Source: Pirellulaceae bacterium
GTDB lineage: Bacteria; Planctomycetota; Planctomycetia; Pirellulales; Pirellulaceae
Length of the DNA: 64,000 nt
Reading direction: 5' to 3'
Assembly (NCBI GenBank): GCA_026004795.1
Contig: BPJV01000003.1
Span: 670,695-734,694 of the forward strand
Positions 1 to 9,071 of this stretch are shown here, piece by piece (positions within the stretch are counted from its first letter, which is position 1; each line of letters opens with the position of its first letter). Under the pieces are notes generated by a model. It was given only the letters and a program-made list of their open reading frames with translations. It was not told the DNA's origin and ran no database searches. The position numbers and the translations under genes were made by a program.

Positions 1-162
1 ACCGCTGACCGCCGTGCTCCCCTGGAAGCATCCGCCCTTAACGATACTTTTCAGCAAATGCTCGACGCGGGATCTCGCATTCAACCCCCGCGTGAACTGC
101 GATCACGGTTGGACGCGTTTCGCCGAGCGCTGGAGCAACAACGAGGCGACCGCCAACCATAA
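1..162 (+). CDS. C-terminal end of an unidentified protein (partial)
   Basis: An open frame enters from the left edge and ends in TAA at 160-162, giving the last 53 residues of a protein. The tail is polar and helical-looking, rich in Arg, Gln and Leu, with no recognisable motif. It is convergent with the ABC ATPase gene that follows. Without the upstream part no function can be named. Confidence 0.5.
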   Translation, partial: TADRRAPLEASALNDTFQQMLDAGSRIQPPRELRSRLDAFRRALEQQRGDRQP

Positions 163-217
163 GAGACGACGAGCGATGTCGGCGACTTCCTAAGTGCTGT
201 CGACTTGCCTCAGCTAC

Positions 218-1333
218 CTACTCTTTCACCCAGACCAATCGCTCGGCCGGTACCCAGCCCAGAACGGGGTCATCAATCTCTTGCTCTGGATCGGCAAGTA
301 CCCATAGATGCTCGCCACAAAACTCGATGCGCACCAACTGATGGGCACCGATGTCACGCCGCTCTAGACAAGTGCCACGAATTTGCAGAGCGCCCCCATC
401 CCCTGATGCAATTCCATGTTCTTCTTCCTGAGAGCGATACCGAGGATTACCAGCCGGCAGGGTGGATGGCAAACAGATCGCCGCATGGGCATCGGCACTT
501 CGATTCTCCTCGCCCGTCTTACCTACGATAAAGTGCTCAGGCCGAAAACCAACAAATCGAGCGTCGCCAGCATTACGCGCAAGCCGCGGGACATCGGAGA
601 GCAGGTCGATGGGGATCCAATTCATGCCAAGAATTCCCAGCAGGCTACCCGACTCCCGAGTACGCGGCGACCAGTACAATTGGCTAGGACTGCCGCCGTC
701 GATGACCTTTCCCTGCTTCATCACTAGCAGATGATCCGCTAGACGCATCGCATCATTCGGGTCGTGCGAGACGAGAATCACGGTGTTACGATGCGCGTGG
801 TGGGTGTCTTCAACCAATTGCAACAGCGGCCCTTTGGTCACACCATCAACCTGCGAAAACGGCTCATCGAGCAACAACAGACTGGGCTTCCGTACTAGCG
901 CCTTCGCCAAGGCAGCACGTTGCAATTGCCCTCCGGAGAGTTCATGGGGCAAGCAATGGTCGACACCGCAGAGTCCACATTGTTCCAAGGTGCGATCGAT
1001 AAGAAGCTCGCGTTCGGATGCCGCCACGCCTGCTGATCGCATCGCCAGCCGCATGCTTTGGCGAATCGATCGCCCAGGATAAAGCGCACAATCCTGAGTC
1101 ACCAAGGCTACTTGACGGCGCCAGGGCGGAGTATTCGTTACATCGGATGATCCGCAGCGAATACTGCCGGAATCGGGCTGCTCGACACCGGCAAGTAAGC
1201 GAAGCAAGGTCGACTTCCCTGCTCCACTGGCTCCTAAAATGACGGTGATTTTTTGGCTAGGAATCTGCGCACATAGATCATCCACCGCCCAGTGGCCCCG
1301 ATAACGCTTAGCCAGATGAATCAGGTCGTACAT
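218..1333 (-). CDS. ABC transporter ATP-binding protein
   Basis: ATPase subunit of an ABC transporter, expected on the cytoplasmic side of the inner membrane. The 371-residue product has Walker A GASGAGKST at about residues 34-42, the signature LSGGQ near residue 135, Walker B LLLLDEPF shortly after and the switch His in LVSHD. After the ATPase domain comes a tail with GFRPEH, as in the TOBE-type regulatory domain of MalK/UgpC-like importers, so an importer for a sugar, oxyanion or metal is likely but the substrate is unknown. The frame is open up to 1519, but I chose ATG 1333 because the core ABC fold begins directly there and the longer form would overlap the divergent gene starting at 1522. 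No permease or binding-protein gene is adjacent. Confidence 0.85.
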   Translation of the reverse strand: MYDLIHLAKRYRGHWAVDDLCAQIPSQKITVILGASGAGKSTLLRLLAGVEQPDSGSIRCGSSDVTNTPPWRRQVALVTQDCALYPGRSIRQSMRLAMRSAGVAASERELLIDRTLEQCGLCGVDHCLPHELSGGQLQRAALAKALVRKPSLLLLDEPFSQVDGVTKGPLLQLVEDTHHAHRNTVILVSHDPNDAMRLADHLLVMKQGKVIDGGSPSQLYWSPRTRESGSLLGILGMNWIPIDLLSDVPRLARNAGDARFVGFRPEHFIVGKTGEENRSADAHAAICLPSTLPAGNPRYRSQEEEHGIASGDGGALQIRGTCLERRDIGAHQLVRIEFCGEHLWVLADPEQEIDDPVLGWVPAERLVWVKE

Positions 1334-1521
1334 CGCACATTGCTTCCCGAAAGGGTCGTCGCCAGCTGTTCGGACTTTGCCGATTATGCACGGCGACGGT
1401 GATACGCTGAAGCCGTTTTGCCGCGACAACCGATTCGTCTGGTAATGCCCACCCCGCACCACCGGGGAAGGCGTTTTTCCATGCGCGCGATAGGATGCGT
1501 TGTGATCTGCAGGAGGCAAAA

Positions 1522-2436
1522 ATGCGATTCTCGCTCATGAGTTGGTTACGCAGCGCGGTGATACTGACGACGGCCTGTTCTCCAGCGCTGGGACAACAAC
1601 CGGCGCTGCGAGTTCCCTTCCGGTCCTCGATTTCTACCTTGCCATTAGCACCTCAACCGGTACGGCCGGTATGCCATGCCCCAGATCGGCAAGAATCCGC
1701 CTCGGTCGACCAAACCGCAGAATTCCATCAACCGGAACCGATGCCCTCCTATCCCGCCGCGTCGATAAAGCTCGTACGCAGCACCGTTCGCTCCGCGCGC
1801 ACCCCTTCCCAAACGGTTCGTGCCGCTGAATCATTCTCCTTGCAGTTTATCCAAACCGAAATCTCTCCATCAGACCACCCCGCCCCCGACACTTCGACCA
1901 ACCAGGTATCCTCGATCGAAGCCGCCTCCCCCACCAACCAGCCCCCTTCCCCGCGGCGCGAAGTTTTAACGCCGCTGCAAACTCGTCAACTCGAGCTGAC
2001 CGTCGAGGCGGTTAGTCTTGATGAAGCGAACGTTGGCACAGGACTGGTGCCGCCGCGACAACACTTCGTCGACGAAGAACTCTACGCACTACCGGATGTG
2101 CATTCGCGCGGAGCCCCCTATTTCGAAGTCCGTTGGCAACCTAGTAATATCTGTCATTTTCCTTTGTATTACGAAGATGTCATGCTGGAGCGCCACGGAC
2201 ACGTACGTTGGGGGTGCTGTCAACCGCTCGTTTCCGGTGTACGGTTCTTTGGCACCATTCCCATGACGCCCTACCTAGCAACCATACATCCGCCGAAACA
2301 GGGAGCCTACGTGTTAGGCCACTTCCGCCCAGGAACGGCAGCTCCTGCACTGCGCCAGCGTCCACCGTGGAACCGCCGCGCAGCGATTGTCGAAACTCTT
2401 TCTCTGGCCGGTTTCTTCTGGGGCGCTCCGCTGTGA
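1522..2436 (+). CDS. Secreted hypothetical protein
   Basis: A 304-residue protein with an N-terminal signal peptide (MRF, then a hydrophobic stretch ending near SPALGQQ). A clear Shine-Dalgarno AGGAGG lies at 1511-1516, five bases before ATG 1522, which decides the start over the longer frame from 1495. The middle is Pro/Ser/Thr-rich and low in complexity; the C-terminal third, from about residue 175, looks folded, with aromatic and Cys residues and a hydrophobic end. No family is recognised. It is divergent from the ABC ATPase gene, with about 190 bases between the two chosen starts. Confidence 0.65.
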   Translation: MRFSLMSWLRSAVILTTACSPALGQQPALRVPFRSSISTLPLAPQPVRPVCHAPDRQESASVDQTAEFHQPEPMPSYPAASIKLVRSTVRSARTPSQTVRAAESFSLQFIQTEISPSDHPAPDTSTNQVSSIEAASPTNQPPSPRREVLTPLQTRQLELTVEAVSLDEANVGTGLVPPRQHFVDEELYALPDVHSRGAPYFEVRWQPSNICHFPLYYEDVMLERHGHVRWGCCQPLVSGVRFFGTIPMTPYLATIHPPKQGAYVLGHFRPGTAAPALRQRPPWNRRAAIVETLSLAGFFWGAPL

Positions 2437-2751
2437 GCCGTCACGCGAAGCCCCCAGGGCGCGGTCAACTCAACGTCGAAGCCCCCCGGATTTTGCGTCT
2501 TTGCGTCCCGTCCCTACGCGTCCATCTTGCACAGCGACCGTCACCACGGTAGTTTGGAGGAAATTCAGCGAGCACTGCAATTGGCGAAGAGTGCGTCTCG
2601 CCCCCCGACCGTGCTGGCCCTCCGTCGGCTCTAGGCGGGTGGCGATTAGGCCTGTCTGAAAAGACGCCAGCCAAACGCCCGCAAAGCGAATCCAATTCTT
2701 CGTGGCAGCCGGCTGCCGCAATCACTTCCCGACGATCGACTTCGAGCAAGG
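2437..2751. other. Gene-free stretch
   Basis: The frame of the preceding gene continues past its TGA for about 68 sense codons to a TAG near 2634. It contains a plausible helical segment, so a decayed C-terminal extension is possible, but nothing is convincing. No other gene or RNA is visible. Confidence 0.3.
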
Positions 2752-3396
2752 TTGTACCCAGCGATGAATTCAATCCTATCCGCCCGTGCATTCGTCCTGG
2801 CATTTTTCGCGATCGCCGTAGCCTTGCGACTGGTGCCACACGAATACAATCTTACCGCCATCGGAGCGTTAGGATTGTTCGCCGGCTATTACTGGTCAGC
2901 AACGGCTGGGCTACTTTTCAGCATGGCCGCCATGGCCGTAAGCGACATGGTTGGACACTGGCTACAGATTCCCAGCATGGGGGTCTACGACATCCGCATC
3001 ATGTTACCAGTTTATTTGGCCATGGGAGCTTCGGGATTGATTGGACGAGCACTCGCCATGCCGGGAAGAAAACGTCGATTGCCGCTATGGCTGGTCGTAC
3101 CAGGTGGCGCCGCTGCGGCGTCGCTAGCTTTTTTCCTTATCTCGAACTTCGCCGTGTGGATTGGTCCCTATAGCACGTATCCTCGCAATGTCGCGGGATT
3201 GGTCGAATGCTATGTGGCAGCCATCCCGTTCATCAAGAATACGATTTTGGGCAACTTCCTTTTTTCTGCCATCTTTTTCGGCTCGTATGCCGCTGCAGGG
3301 CAGTGGCTAGGTAGTCATGCCGGTGCCCACAACGCAGAATTGCGTCCAGCTTCTCACAACCTAGCTCGGACGAGCAAAAGTAGCGCGGACGAGTAA
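2752..3396 (+). CDS. DUF6580-like integral membrane protein
   Basis: A 214-residue protein with five or six hydrophobic segments. The N-terminal part (ALRLVPHEYNLTAIGALGLF) and the final segments (NFAVW, GLVECYVAAIPF, NTILGNFLFS) match the pattern of the DUF6580 family, small membrane proteins that resemble ECF-transporter substrate-binding (S) components. A vitamin or metal uptake role is possible but not shown here. Start codons at 2752 and 2764 are both possible. The last 25 residues are polar and cytoplasm-like. Neighbouring genes do not form an obvious operon with it. Confidence 0.7.
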   Translation: MYPAMNSILSARAFVLAFFAIAVALRLVPHEYNLTAIGALGLFAGYYWSATAGLLFSMAAMAVSDMVGHWLQIPSMGVYDIRIMLPVYLAMGASGLIGRALAMPGRKRRLPLWLVVPGGAAAASLAFFLISNFAVWIGPYSTYPRNVAGLVECYVAAIPFIKNTILGNFLFSAIFFGSYAAAGQWLGSHAGAHNAELRPASHNLARTSKSSADE

Positions 3397-3544
3397 CTGC
3401 GACTAACTCCAGCTTGGCCGCTCCGAACTCTGGTGGACCCCTCGAACGTCCTACCTTCCTGCTGCGGCACCATCGCCGCCGATCGGCAGAAAAAGATTAC
3501 GGTGCCATCGACTACCGTTGGTGCTGTCAAGAGCGAGTGTTCTC

Positions 3545-3775
3545 AGGGTGGCGCTTCCAGCAGCTACGCCGCTGTCGCTCTGCCCTGGGATTTCATGGCG
3601 GTGCCCCTTCAGGGCGAATTGCGGCCCCGACGATTGTGCGACTGTGCGACGCCCCGCAGGCGCATCGACAATGATAACCATTACTGCTAGGACCGTACGC
3701 ATGCCGTCCCTGAGATCCTATTGAGTACAGGGGAATTCTGGCGAATTCCACTACTGGTAGGTTGACGGGCAACCA
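3545..3775 (-). repeat. Degenerate copy of repeat block B, inverted
   Basis: Read on the minus strand this stretch matches the repeat blocks near 54.1, 57.4 and 60.9 kb. It includes the tract with 'cgctctgccctggg' and 'ctacgccgctg', the 'catggcg..tgccccttcagggcgaatt' tract, and the piece with the 'aattccactactgg' junction. The best match is to the copy at 60.8-60.97 kb. It carries several substitutions and small indels, so it is an older copy about 50 kb from the main cluster. Confidence 0.7.
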
Positions 3776-4345
3776 CGGATGGCAGTGGGCGCGAGCGCTG
3801 CCACGCAAACCCTCAAGTGGGGGGCGCGGATCCCGGTACGGCGTTCCTCGCCCAATTGCAGTAAGTTTTGCAGGCATCTTTCGGTGAAACGGACGAGGAA
3901 TCCGCCACGGCCTTCGCGGAACAATCGGCAAAGCAGGTGAGGCGATCGGCCGCCCCGAGGCAAGGGACCGTAGCGCCGCTTACCATAGAGGGCGGTGCCA
4001 GGAGCAAACCGCGGCTTTTCAATTGTACGGCAGTGCCGATCGTGGAGACCCCTGCGCGAAAGCCTCCATCATGATCCGCTCTTAGTTGCCGAGCCGAAAC
4101 GCAACCAACTCTTCCGAATTTAACGATTCCCCGGTTGCTATCATTTGATCGTGCGCTATCAGCCTCACGATCGTTCCAAGTGCACCTTGTGGCAGACCCG
4201 ATAAGTGAGCAAAGCGGTTCATCGCCCGATTGACTGAGCGGTCCCATGGATGCTTCAGGCTGCGACGCATGAAGCAGCAGCTTGACCGTTTTGCCCTACC
4301 GCGTTTTCGTGAGGCTCAATATTGGACTCCAAGGATTGGATTTCC
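3776..4345. other. Gene-free stretch before the TolC-like gene
   Basis: No open frame here has a ribosome binding site or a recognisable product. It must contain the promoter of the outer membrane efflux gene. No hairpin with a T-tract was seen. Confidence 0.35.
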
Positions 4346-6301
4346 ATGCAGACGCACTATCAGACAGGCAGGTGGCAGAAGCGGGTGACGCTCGGGGCGA
4401 TTGTCTTATGCAGTGCCTTGGTACCGGCCTGCGCCCGCTTACGAGATCGAACGCTGAACTCTGCGCCCCAATCAGGGGAGACCTACTACGCCCCTGAGCA
4501 GACGCGGATCGAGTACCCGAGTGTGAAGTCGTATCTGGAGCCCGAAGTCGTTCAAACGCCACCGCCGTTGGCTCTGGAGAATCCTGCTGAGCTTCCGACG
4601 CGAGACATCGAGCTGAACGAAGCTATACAGCTAGCTCTCAGCAATGCGGAGATCCTGCGATCGTTGGGTGGCAGCGTGGTCCAAGCGCCGGCTGGGGTGC
4701 GGACAAAATTTGATCCTGCGGTCACGGAATCCAACCCAATTGGCGGTGTAGAAGCGGCCTTGTCCGCCTTCGATGCGCAGGTTGCATCGCAACTTTTCTG
4801 GAACGTCAACGATCGGCCAAATAACATTCAGCTCAACCCGATCTTAGGTCAGTTCCAGGTGCCCACCTTTCAACAAACGGCGGCCACTTTCAACTATGAG
4901 ATCGCCAAACGCACGGCGACTGGAGCTCGGTTTGCGGCTCGTCACGTTTTCAACTACGACAATGCCAATACGCCGAACCGATTGTTCAGTGGCGCCTATA
5001 CGGGGTGGTTCGAGTTCGAGTATCGTCAACCGCTGCTGCGTGGGGCGGGTGTTGACTTCAATCGCATCGCCGGTCCGAACAGCGGCGTTGGGCAGTACAA
5101 CGGTGTTCTCATTGCGCGCATCAATACCGACATCTCGTTGGCCGATTTCGAGGCCGGTGTAATCTCCTTTATCAATGACGTAGAAACGGCCTATTGGGAA
5201 CTTTACTTCGCGTATCACAACCTGGAATCCCTGGTGGCGGGGCGCAATGCTGCCCTGGTTACATGGCAACGAACCAAGGAGTTGCAACGAGTAGGGGCAC
5301 GTGGTGGCGATGCGGCTGCGGAGGCGCAAGCGCGATCGAATTACTACAATTTCGATGTCCAGGTCAAAGACGCGTTGACCGGCCCCAACGGTCTTTATGC
5401 AATCGAACAGCGTCTACGTTATCTCCTCGGCTTGCCTGCCACCGACGGCATGATCCTTAAACCGATCACCGAGCCGATGGATGGACAGGTAGCCTACGAC
5501 TGGAACGCTGCCCTGCAGGACGCGTTGACTCAACGTGTGGAAATCCGGCGGCAGAAATGGAACATCAAGCGACGGGAGTTGGAATTGATTGCAGCGAAGA
5601 TGAATCGCCTCCCCAACCTCGACTTCCTCGGACTGTACCGCTATCGAGGCCTGGGCGATGCCTTGATCGATTCCCGCGATCCGAACAACTCTTTCAACAG
5701 TTTGTACCAGAGCATTTTCGAAGGAGATTATCAGGAGTGGCAGGCCGGCTTGGAACTCTCCTATCCCGTGGGCCTACGTCAAGCTGGGGTGGCGGTGGCC
5801 AACGCCCGCTGGAATCTCGCGCGTGAATGTGCCCTGCTGAAAGAACAAGAGCTGAAGATCTCCCATGATTTAGCCAATGCGGCACGGCAGGTGCGGCGTG
5901 CCTATGAGCTGTTGGTGGCCAACTACAACCGCCAATTGTCTGATCAGGAGCAAGTGAAGGCATTGCAAGCTCGCTACGAGAGCGGGCTCGACAATATCAA
6001 TTTCTTGCTGCAAGCACAGCAGCAACTGGCGGCCAGCCAAAGTGCCTTCTTCCGCTCCCTGGTGGATTACCAACTGGCCTTGCGTGACTTCCATCGGGAA
6101 AAAGGTTCACTACTGGCCTACAATCACATCGGGTTGGCCGAAGATGCTTGGCCCACTGCGGCGTATGCAGACGCTGCCGAGCGCGGACAATTCTTTACAC
6201 CGCGAGTGGAGGCTGAGGCGGTCGAGGTGAAACCGGCGCATCGCGTCAGCGACGGGGCCTTCGATCCGACCACGATCGGGCACCCGTCGGACCACCGATG
6301 A
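4346..6301 (+). CDS. TolC-family outer membrane efflux lipoprotein
   Basis: Predicted outer membrane channel protein of a tripartite export system or type I secretion. The 651-residue product (from ATG 4346) starts with a basic stretch and a hydrophobic segment ending in LVPAC, a possible lipobox, so it may be lipid-anchored. Two copies of the TolC/OEP repeat are visible: long helical segments with FEAGVISFINDVETAYWELYFAYHNL in the first half and LANAARQVRRAYELL...QVKALQARYESGLDNINFLLQAQQQLA in the second, with beta-strand-rich pieces between them. Family members are usually 420-500 residues; this one is longer because of an N-terminal extension typical of planctomycete homologues. The frame is open to 4322. 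No adaptor or inner-membrane pump gene is adjacent. Confidence 0.88.
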   Translation: MQTHYQTGRWQKRVTLGAIVLCSALVPACARLRDRTLNSAPQSGETYYAPEQTRIEYPSVKSYLEPEVVQTPPPLALENPAELPTRDIELNEAIQLALSNAEILRSLGGSVVQAPAGVRTKFDPAVTESNPIGGVEAALSAFDAQVASQLFWNVNDRPNNIQLNPILGQFQVPTFQQTAATFNYEIAKRTATGARFAARHVFNYDNANTPNRLFSGAYTGWFEFEYRQPLLRGAGVDFNRIAGPNSGVGQYNGVLIARINTDISLADFEAGVISFINDVETAYWELYFAYHNLESLVAGRNAALVTWQRTKELQRVGARGGDAAAEAQARSNYYNFDVQVKDALTGPNGLYAIEQRLRYLLGLPATDGMILKPITEPMDGQVAYDWNAALQDALTQRVEIRRQKWNIKRRELELIAAKMNRLPNLDFLGLYRYRGLGDALIDSRDPNNSFNSLYQSIFEGDYQEWQAGLELSYPVGLRQAGVAVANARWNLARECALLKEQELKISHDLANAARQVRRAYELLVANYNRQLSDQEQVKALQARYESGLDNINFLLQAQQQLAASQSAFFRSLVDYQLALRDFHREKGSLLAYNHIGLAEDAWPTAAYADAAERGQFFTPRVEAEAVEVKPAHRVSDGAFDPTTIGHPSDHR

Positions 6302-6376
6302 CCACGGAGGCGACACCGCCTCGATGAAGAAGGCCCTTCGTCTCCAGTCGCCGAACTCCTCACGCCAGACGGAGTT

Positions 6377-6418
6377 GGGCGCCAGACAACGATGGGCGCC
6401 AGACAACGATGGGCGCCA
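6377..6418. repeat. Short tandem repeat, 17-bp unit
   Basis: The unit 'gggcgccagacaacgat' occurs at 6377-6393 and 6394-6410, followed by a partial third copy to 6418. It lies between two convergent genes. Confidence 0.8.
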
Positions 6419-6520
6419 CAGCGGAATCCATGGAGCGAGAACAGTGGCTCGTGCCCACCTCGCTCAACGCGCCGAGCACTTGGTCAGCAACATTTCGCTC
6501 TACTCGTAGCATGGGTCACA

Positions 6521-7756
6521 TCAGCCCGCTACCGTTTGGTACAGATCCAAATCGGCCCGCCCGCCAACTAACGCGAACACGGTACGGATGTGTTCCATCG
6601 TGCGCCGAAATTCGCTTCGTGCCCTCCCGTCACCTTTAGCCCCCAAGACATAATAGTGAGGCTGCGACGTTAGCACTGGGGGCAAGCCCAAGACAGGCAA
6701 CGTTCGCTGGCAGGCGGCGAACAGGGGGGCGGAGAACGACCAGTCAGGGGCGTGAGGAAAATCGACGATCAAGCCTCCTGCAGTGAGCTCCACCGTTTCT
6801 TCGACGGTGCGACGCACCAGTAGGTGCCACAGGCCATCTTGTTGTCGTGTCACACGTTCCACTCCGAGGATTGGCAGGCAGGCCCACCGGTCGGATGGTG
6901 GACGCGTGGCGATCCTTAGCGCTGCATCGGCAAGAACGGTCGGTAAGTGGGACCATGCATCGTGCGACTCGGGCGAAGCATGCGGCACCAACCAGAGCCA
7001 CGGGGATTGGCCCGTCCCCTCGGCCTCCGCCAGTCGCATCGCACATTGAACAGCATCAGGTTGATTTCCCCACAAGATGCACCGCTGGCCCGCTGCAACG
7101 TTTGGCCGCTCGGCTCGCTGCAACCACGAGGACGCCAGCTCATCGTCGGTGACCGCCTGCTGGCCCGCCGCAGCGCCGCCTCCTGGCCCCAACCCGAGTC
7201 TCAGGCTGTGACCACTGCAATCGAGCACGATATCGGCCCGTTGTACGTACTCGCCGCGAGTCGACGAGGCGACCAACACGCGAAACTCTTGTTCCGACCA
7301 ACGTTCCTCCTCGGTTGTTGCTAGCCTCCACGGTTCCAAGCGGCTGATCGATCGCACCTCGGTCTGAATCTGAACACAGTCGTACACCAGATCGGTCTTT
7401 GCCAATGGCAGCAGGTACCGATCGACGTACTCGGCGAAGGACGGGCGAGCATTGAGATCCACCTCAAGTGGCGTGTCCTGAGCGACGAGAGCTGCTCGGC
7501 CCAGCGGCGATGTCTCCTGCTCCCACGTACCATTCATGGGCCAATCGCGGAGCGAGTCCCATTGCTTGCCCGGTCGTCGTCGCTCGTACAGTTGCACGTC
7601 GTAACCGAGAAATCTAGCGTACAAAGTGGCTTCAATCCCCGCTCGCCCTCCCCCCACGACGGCAATGGTGGCTGGGGTATCGATTTCGGCATCCCACGGC
7701 AAATCATACTCCACGTGACCTAGCTCCTCTTCTGTCGTTCGTTGTCCAAGGTGCAT
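6521..7756 (-). CDS. FAD/NAD(P)-binding oxidoreductase
   Basis: A 411-residue flavoprotein. The Rossmann dinucleotide-binding motif GGGRAG is at residues 35-40, followed by the beta-alpha-beta unit ending in an acidic Tyr-Glu pair (QLYERR). A second motif, VLDCSGH, in the middle matches the second half of the FAD fold. The C-terminus (HYYVLGAKGDGRARSEFRR) is typical of planctomycete flavoproteins of unknown substrate. Convergent with the TolC-like gene; the next gene upstream (RlmI type) is on the same strand 84 bases away, so the two may be co-transcribed. Substrate unknown. Confidence 0.78.
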   Translation of the reverse strand: MHLGQRTTEEELGHVEYDLPWDAEIDTPATIAVVGGGRAGIEATLYARFLGYDVQLYERRRPGKQWDSLRDWPMNGTWEQETSPLGRAALVAQDTPLEVDLNARPSFAEYVDRYLLPLAKTDLVYDCVQIQTEVRSISRLEPWRLATTEEERWSEQEFRVLVASSTRGEYVQRADIVLDCSGHSLRLGLGPGGGAAAGQQAVTDDELASSWLQRAERPNVAAGQRCILWGNQPDAVQCAMRLAEAEGTGQSPWLWLVPHASPESHDAWSHLPTVLADAALRIATRPPSDRWACLPILGVERVTRQQDGLWHLLVRRTVEETVELTAGGLIVDFPHAPDWSFSAPLFAACQRTLPVLGLPPVLTSQPHYYVLGAKGDGRARSEFRRTMEHIRTVFALVGGRADLDLYQTVAG

Positions 7757-7840
7757 AGCGGAAGCCCCTCTCCTCAGGTTGCTTCCATTGCAGACGATTG
7801 TGGATGATTCTGTGCAAAGCCAAAAGGCGGGCAGAAGCGC

Positions 7841-9070
7841 TTAGCTGGCCAGATGAAAGAGGAGGAATTTCAAATACCGCATCTCCGGCATGGCCAATGG
7901 GGTGGGGTGATCGCAGGGCAAGTCTCGCTGCAGCAGAAGCGTCGCGGGACGTCGCGCCTTGGCCAGTACGTCGAGGTGTAGCTGGTAGAATTCCGCGGCT
8001 CCGATATGACTGGAACAAGAGGCGACCGCCAACAGCCCTTGCGGTGCCGTGACTTGGAGGGCGAGTTGAGCCAACTTCGCATAAGCAGCCAAGGCGGCCG
8101 ACCGGCTCCGCTGATTGGGAGCGAACGAAGGCGGATCGGAAACCACCAGATCCCATGTTCTCCCGCGTGATGCGGCCTTTTCCAAGAACTCGAAGCAGTC
8201 CGCCACGATTGCCTCATGATTCGTCGAGGGCAACTGGTTCAGTTCCCAGTGGCGCTGCGCATCGGCAATGGCCCGAGACGCACTGTCGACGGACGTTACC
8301 GACTTGGCGCCACCCATTCCCGCAGCCACGGAAAAACCGCCGGTATATGAAAACAGGTTCAACACGGAACGTCCCGAGGACACCCACGCAATGGCCTGCC
8401 GGTTGTCGCGTTGGTCGAGGAAGAAGCCCGTTTTTTGCCCTTGTAAACAGTCAGCCGTCAGTCGCATGCCGTTCTCCAAGAACTCCACAGGAGCCGTCCA
8501 AGGCATTCCGCACAGGACCTCCCCTGCCCTGCCTCGCTGACGATAACGACGAACGACGCGGCGAACTCCCACCTGGGTGACCAACCAGTCACCAAGCCAA
8601 CTGCAATCATAGAACGCTTCTGGCGCCCCACCATCGAGCTTGACTACCGCGGTATCGCCATAGATATCGACAATCAGGCCGGGCAATCGATCCCCCTCCC
8701 CGTTGACCAGTCGGTATCCGGTCGTCTTCTCCGTCCGGGTCAGTCCTCGCCGAAGAGTGCTGGCCAGGTGGAGTCGGGAAGCCAACCACCGGTGATCCAA
8801 CTCCCAGGGAGGTTCGGTGCGACATACGCGAACACGAATTGGATGCTCCGGGTCGTAGAGACCGCTGGCGATCGGCCGGTCGCCGCGGGGGGTCAATACG
8901 CGCACCGGTACTCCCGGTGGCAAATCGCCGCGATTTTCAATGGCATCGGAAAAGATCCACGCATGCCCTTGTTTAATGAGCCGCGTTAATTGCTTCTTCA
9001 AGCGCACCGTGGGCATGGGAACCACTTGGTCGGCAAAGACTGCCTTCCTATTCTGTTCTCGGGCATCCAT
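7841..9070 (-). CDS. Class I rRNA large-subunit methyltransferase (RlmI/RlmK type)
   Basis: SAM-dependent methyltransferase of the RlmI/RlmK group, which methylates cytosine or guanine bases in 23S rRNA. The 409-residue product has an N-terminal PUA domain (about residues 20-100), a linking domain, then the Rossmann methyltransferase with GQKTGFFLDQRDNR, the SAM-binding LNLFSYTGGFS, the catalytic-loop DPPSF and the ASCSSH motif near the end. ATG 9070 is chosen because it lies one base after the stop of the upstream zinc-ribbon gene; the frame itself stays open to 9151 within that gene. This tight spacing indicates translational coupling in an operon. The exact base modified cannot be told from sequence. 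Confidence 0.88.
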   Translation of the reverse strand: MDAREQNRKAVFADQVVPMPTVRLKKQLTRLIKQGHAWIFSDAIENRGDLPPGVPVRVLTPRGDRPIASGLYDPEHPIRVRVCRTEPPWELDHRWLASRLHLASTLRRGLTRTEKTTGYRLVNGEGDRLPGLIVDIYGDTAVVKLDGGAPEAFYDCSWLGDWLVTQVGVRRVVRRYRQRGRAGEVLCGMPWTAPVEFLENGMRLTADCLQGQKTGFFLDQRDNRQAIAWVSSGRSVLNLFSYTGGFSVAAGMGGAKSVTSVDSASRAIADAQRHWELNQLPSTNHEAIVADCFEFLEKAASRGRTWDLVVSDPPSFAPNQRSRSAALAAYAKLAQLALQVTAPQGLLAVASCSSHIGAAEFYQLHLDVLAKARRPATLLLQRDLPCDHPTPLAMPEMRYLKFLLFHLAS

Positions 9071-9071
9071 C

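Noticed and set aside
3813..4247. 144-residue minus-strand frame before the TolC-like gene
   Set aside because: Composition resembles a random frame; no ribosome binding site, signal or motif.
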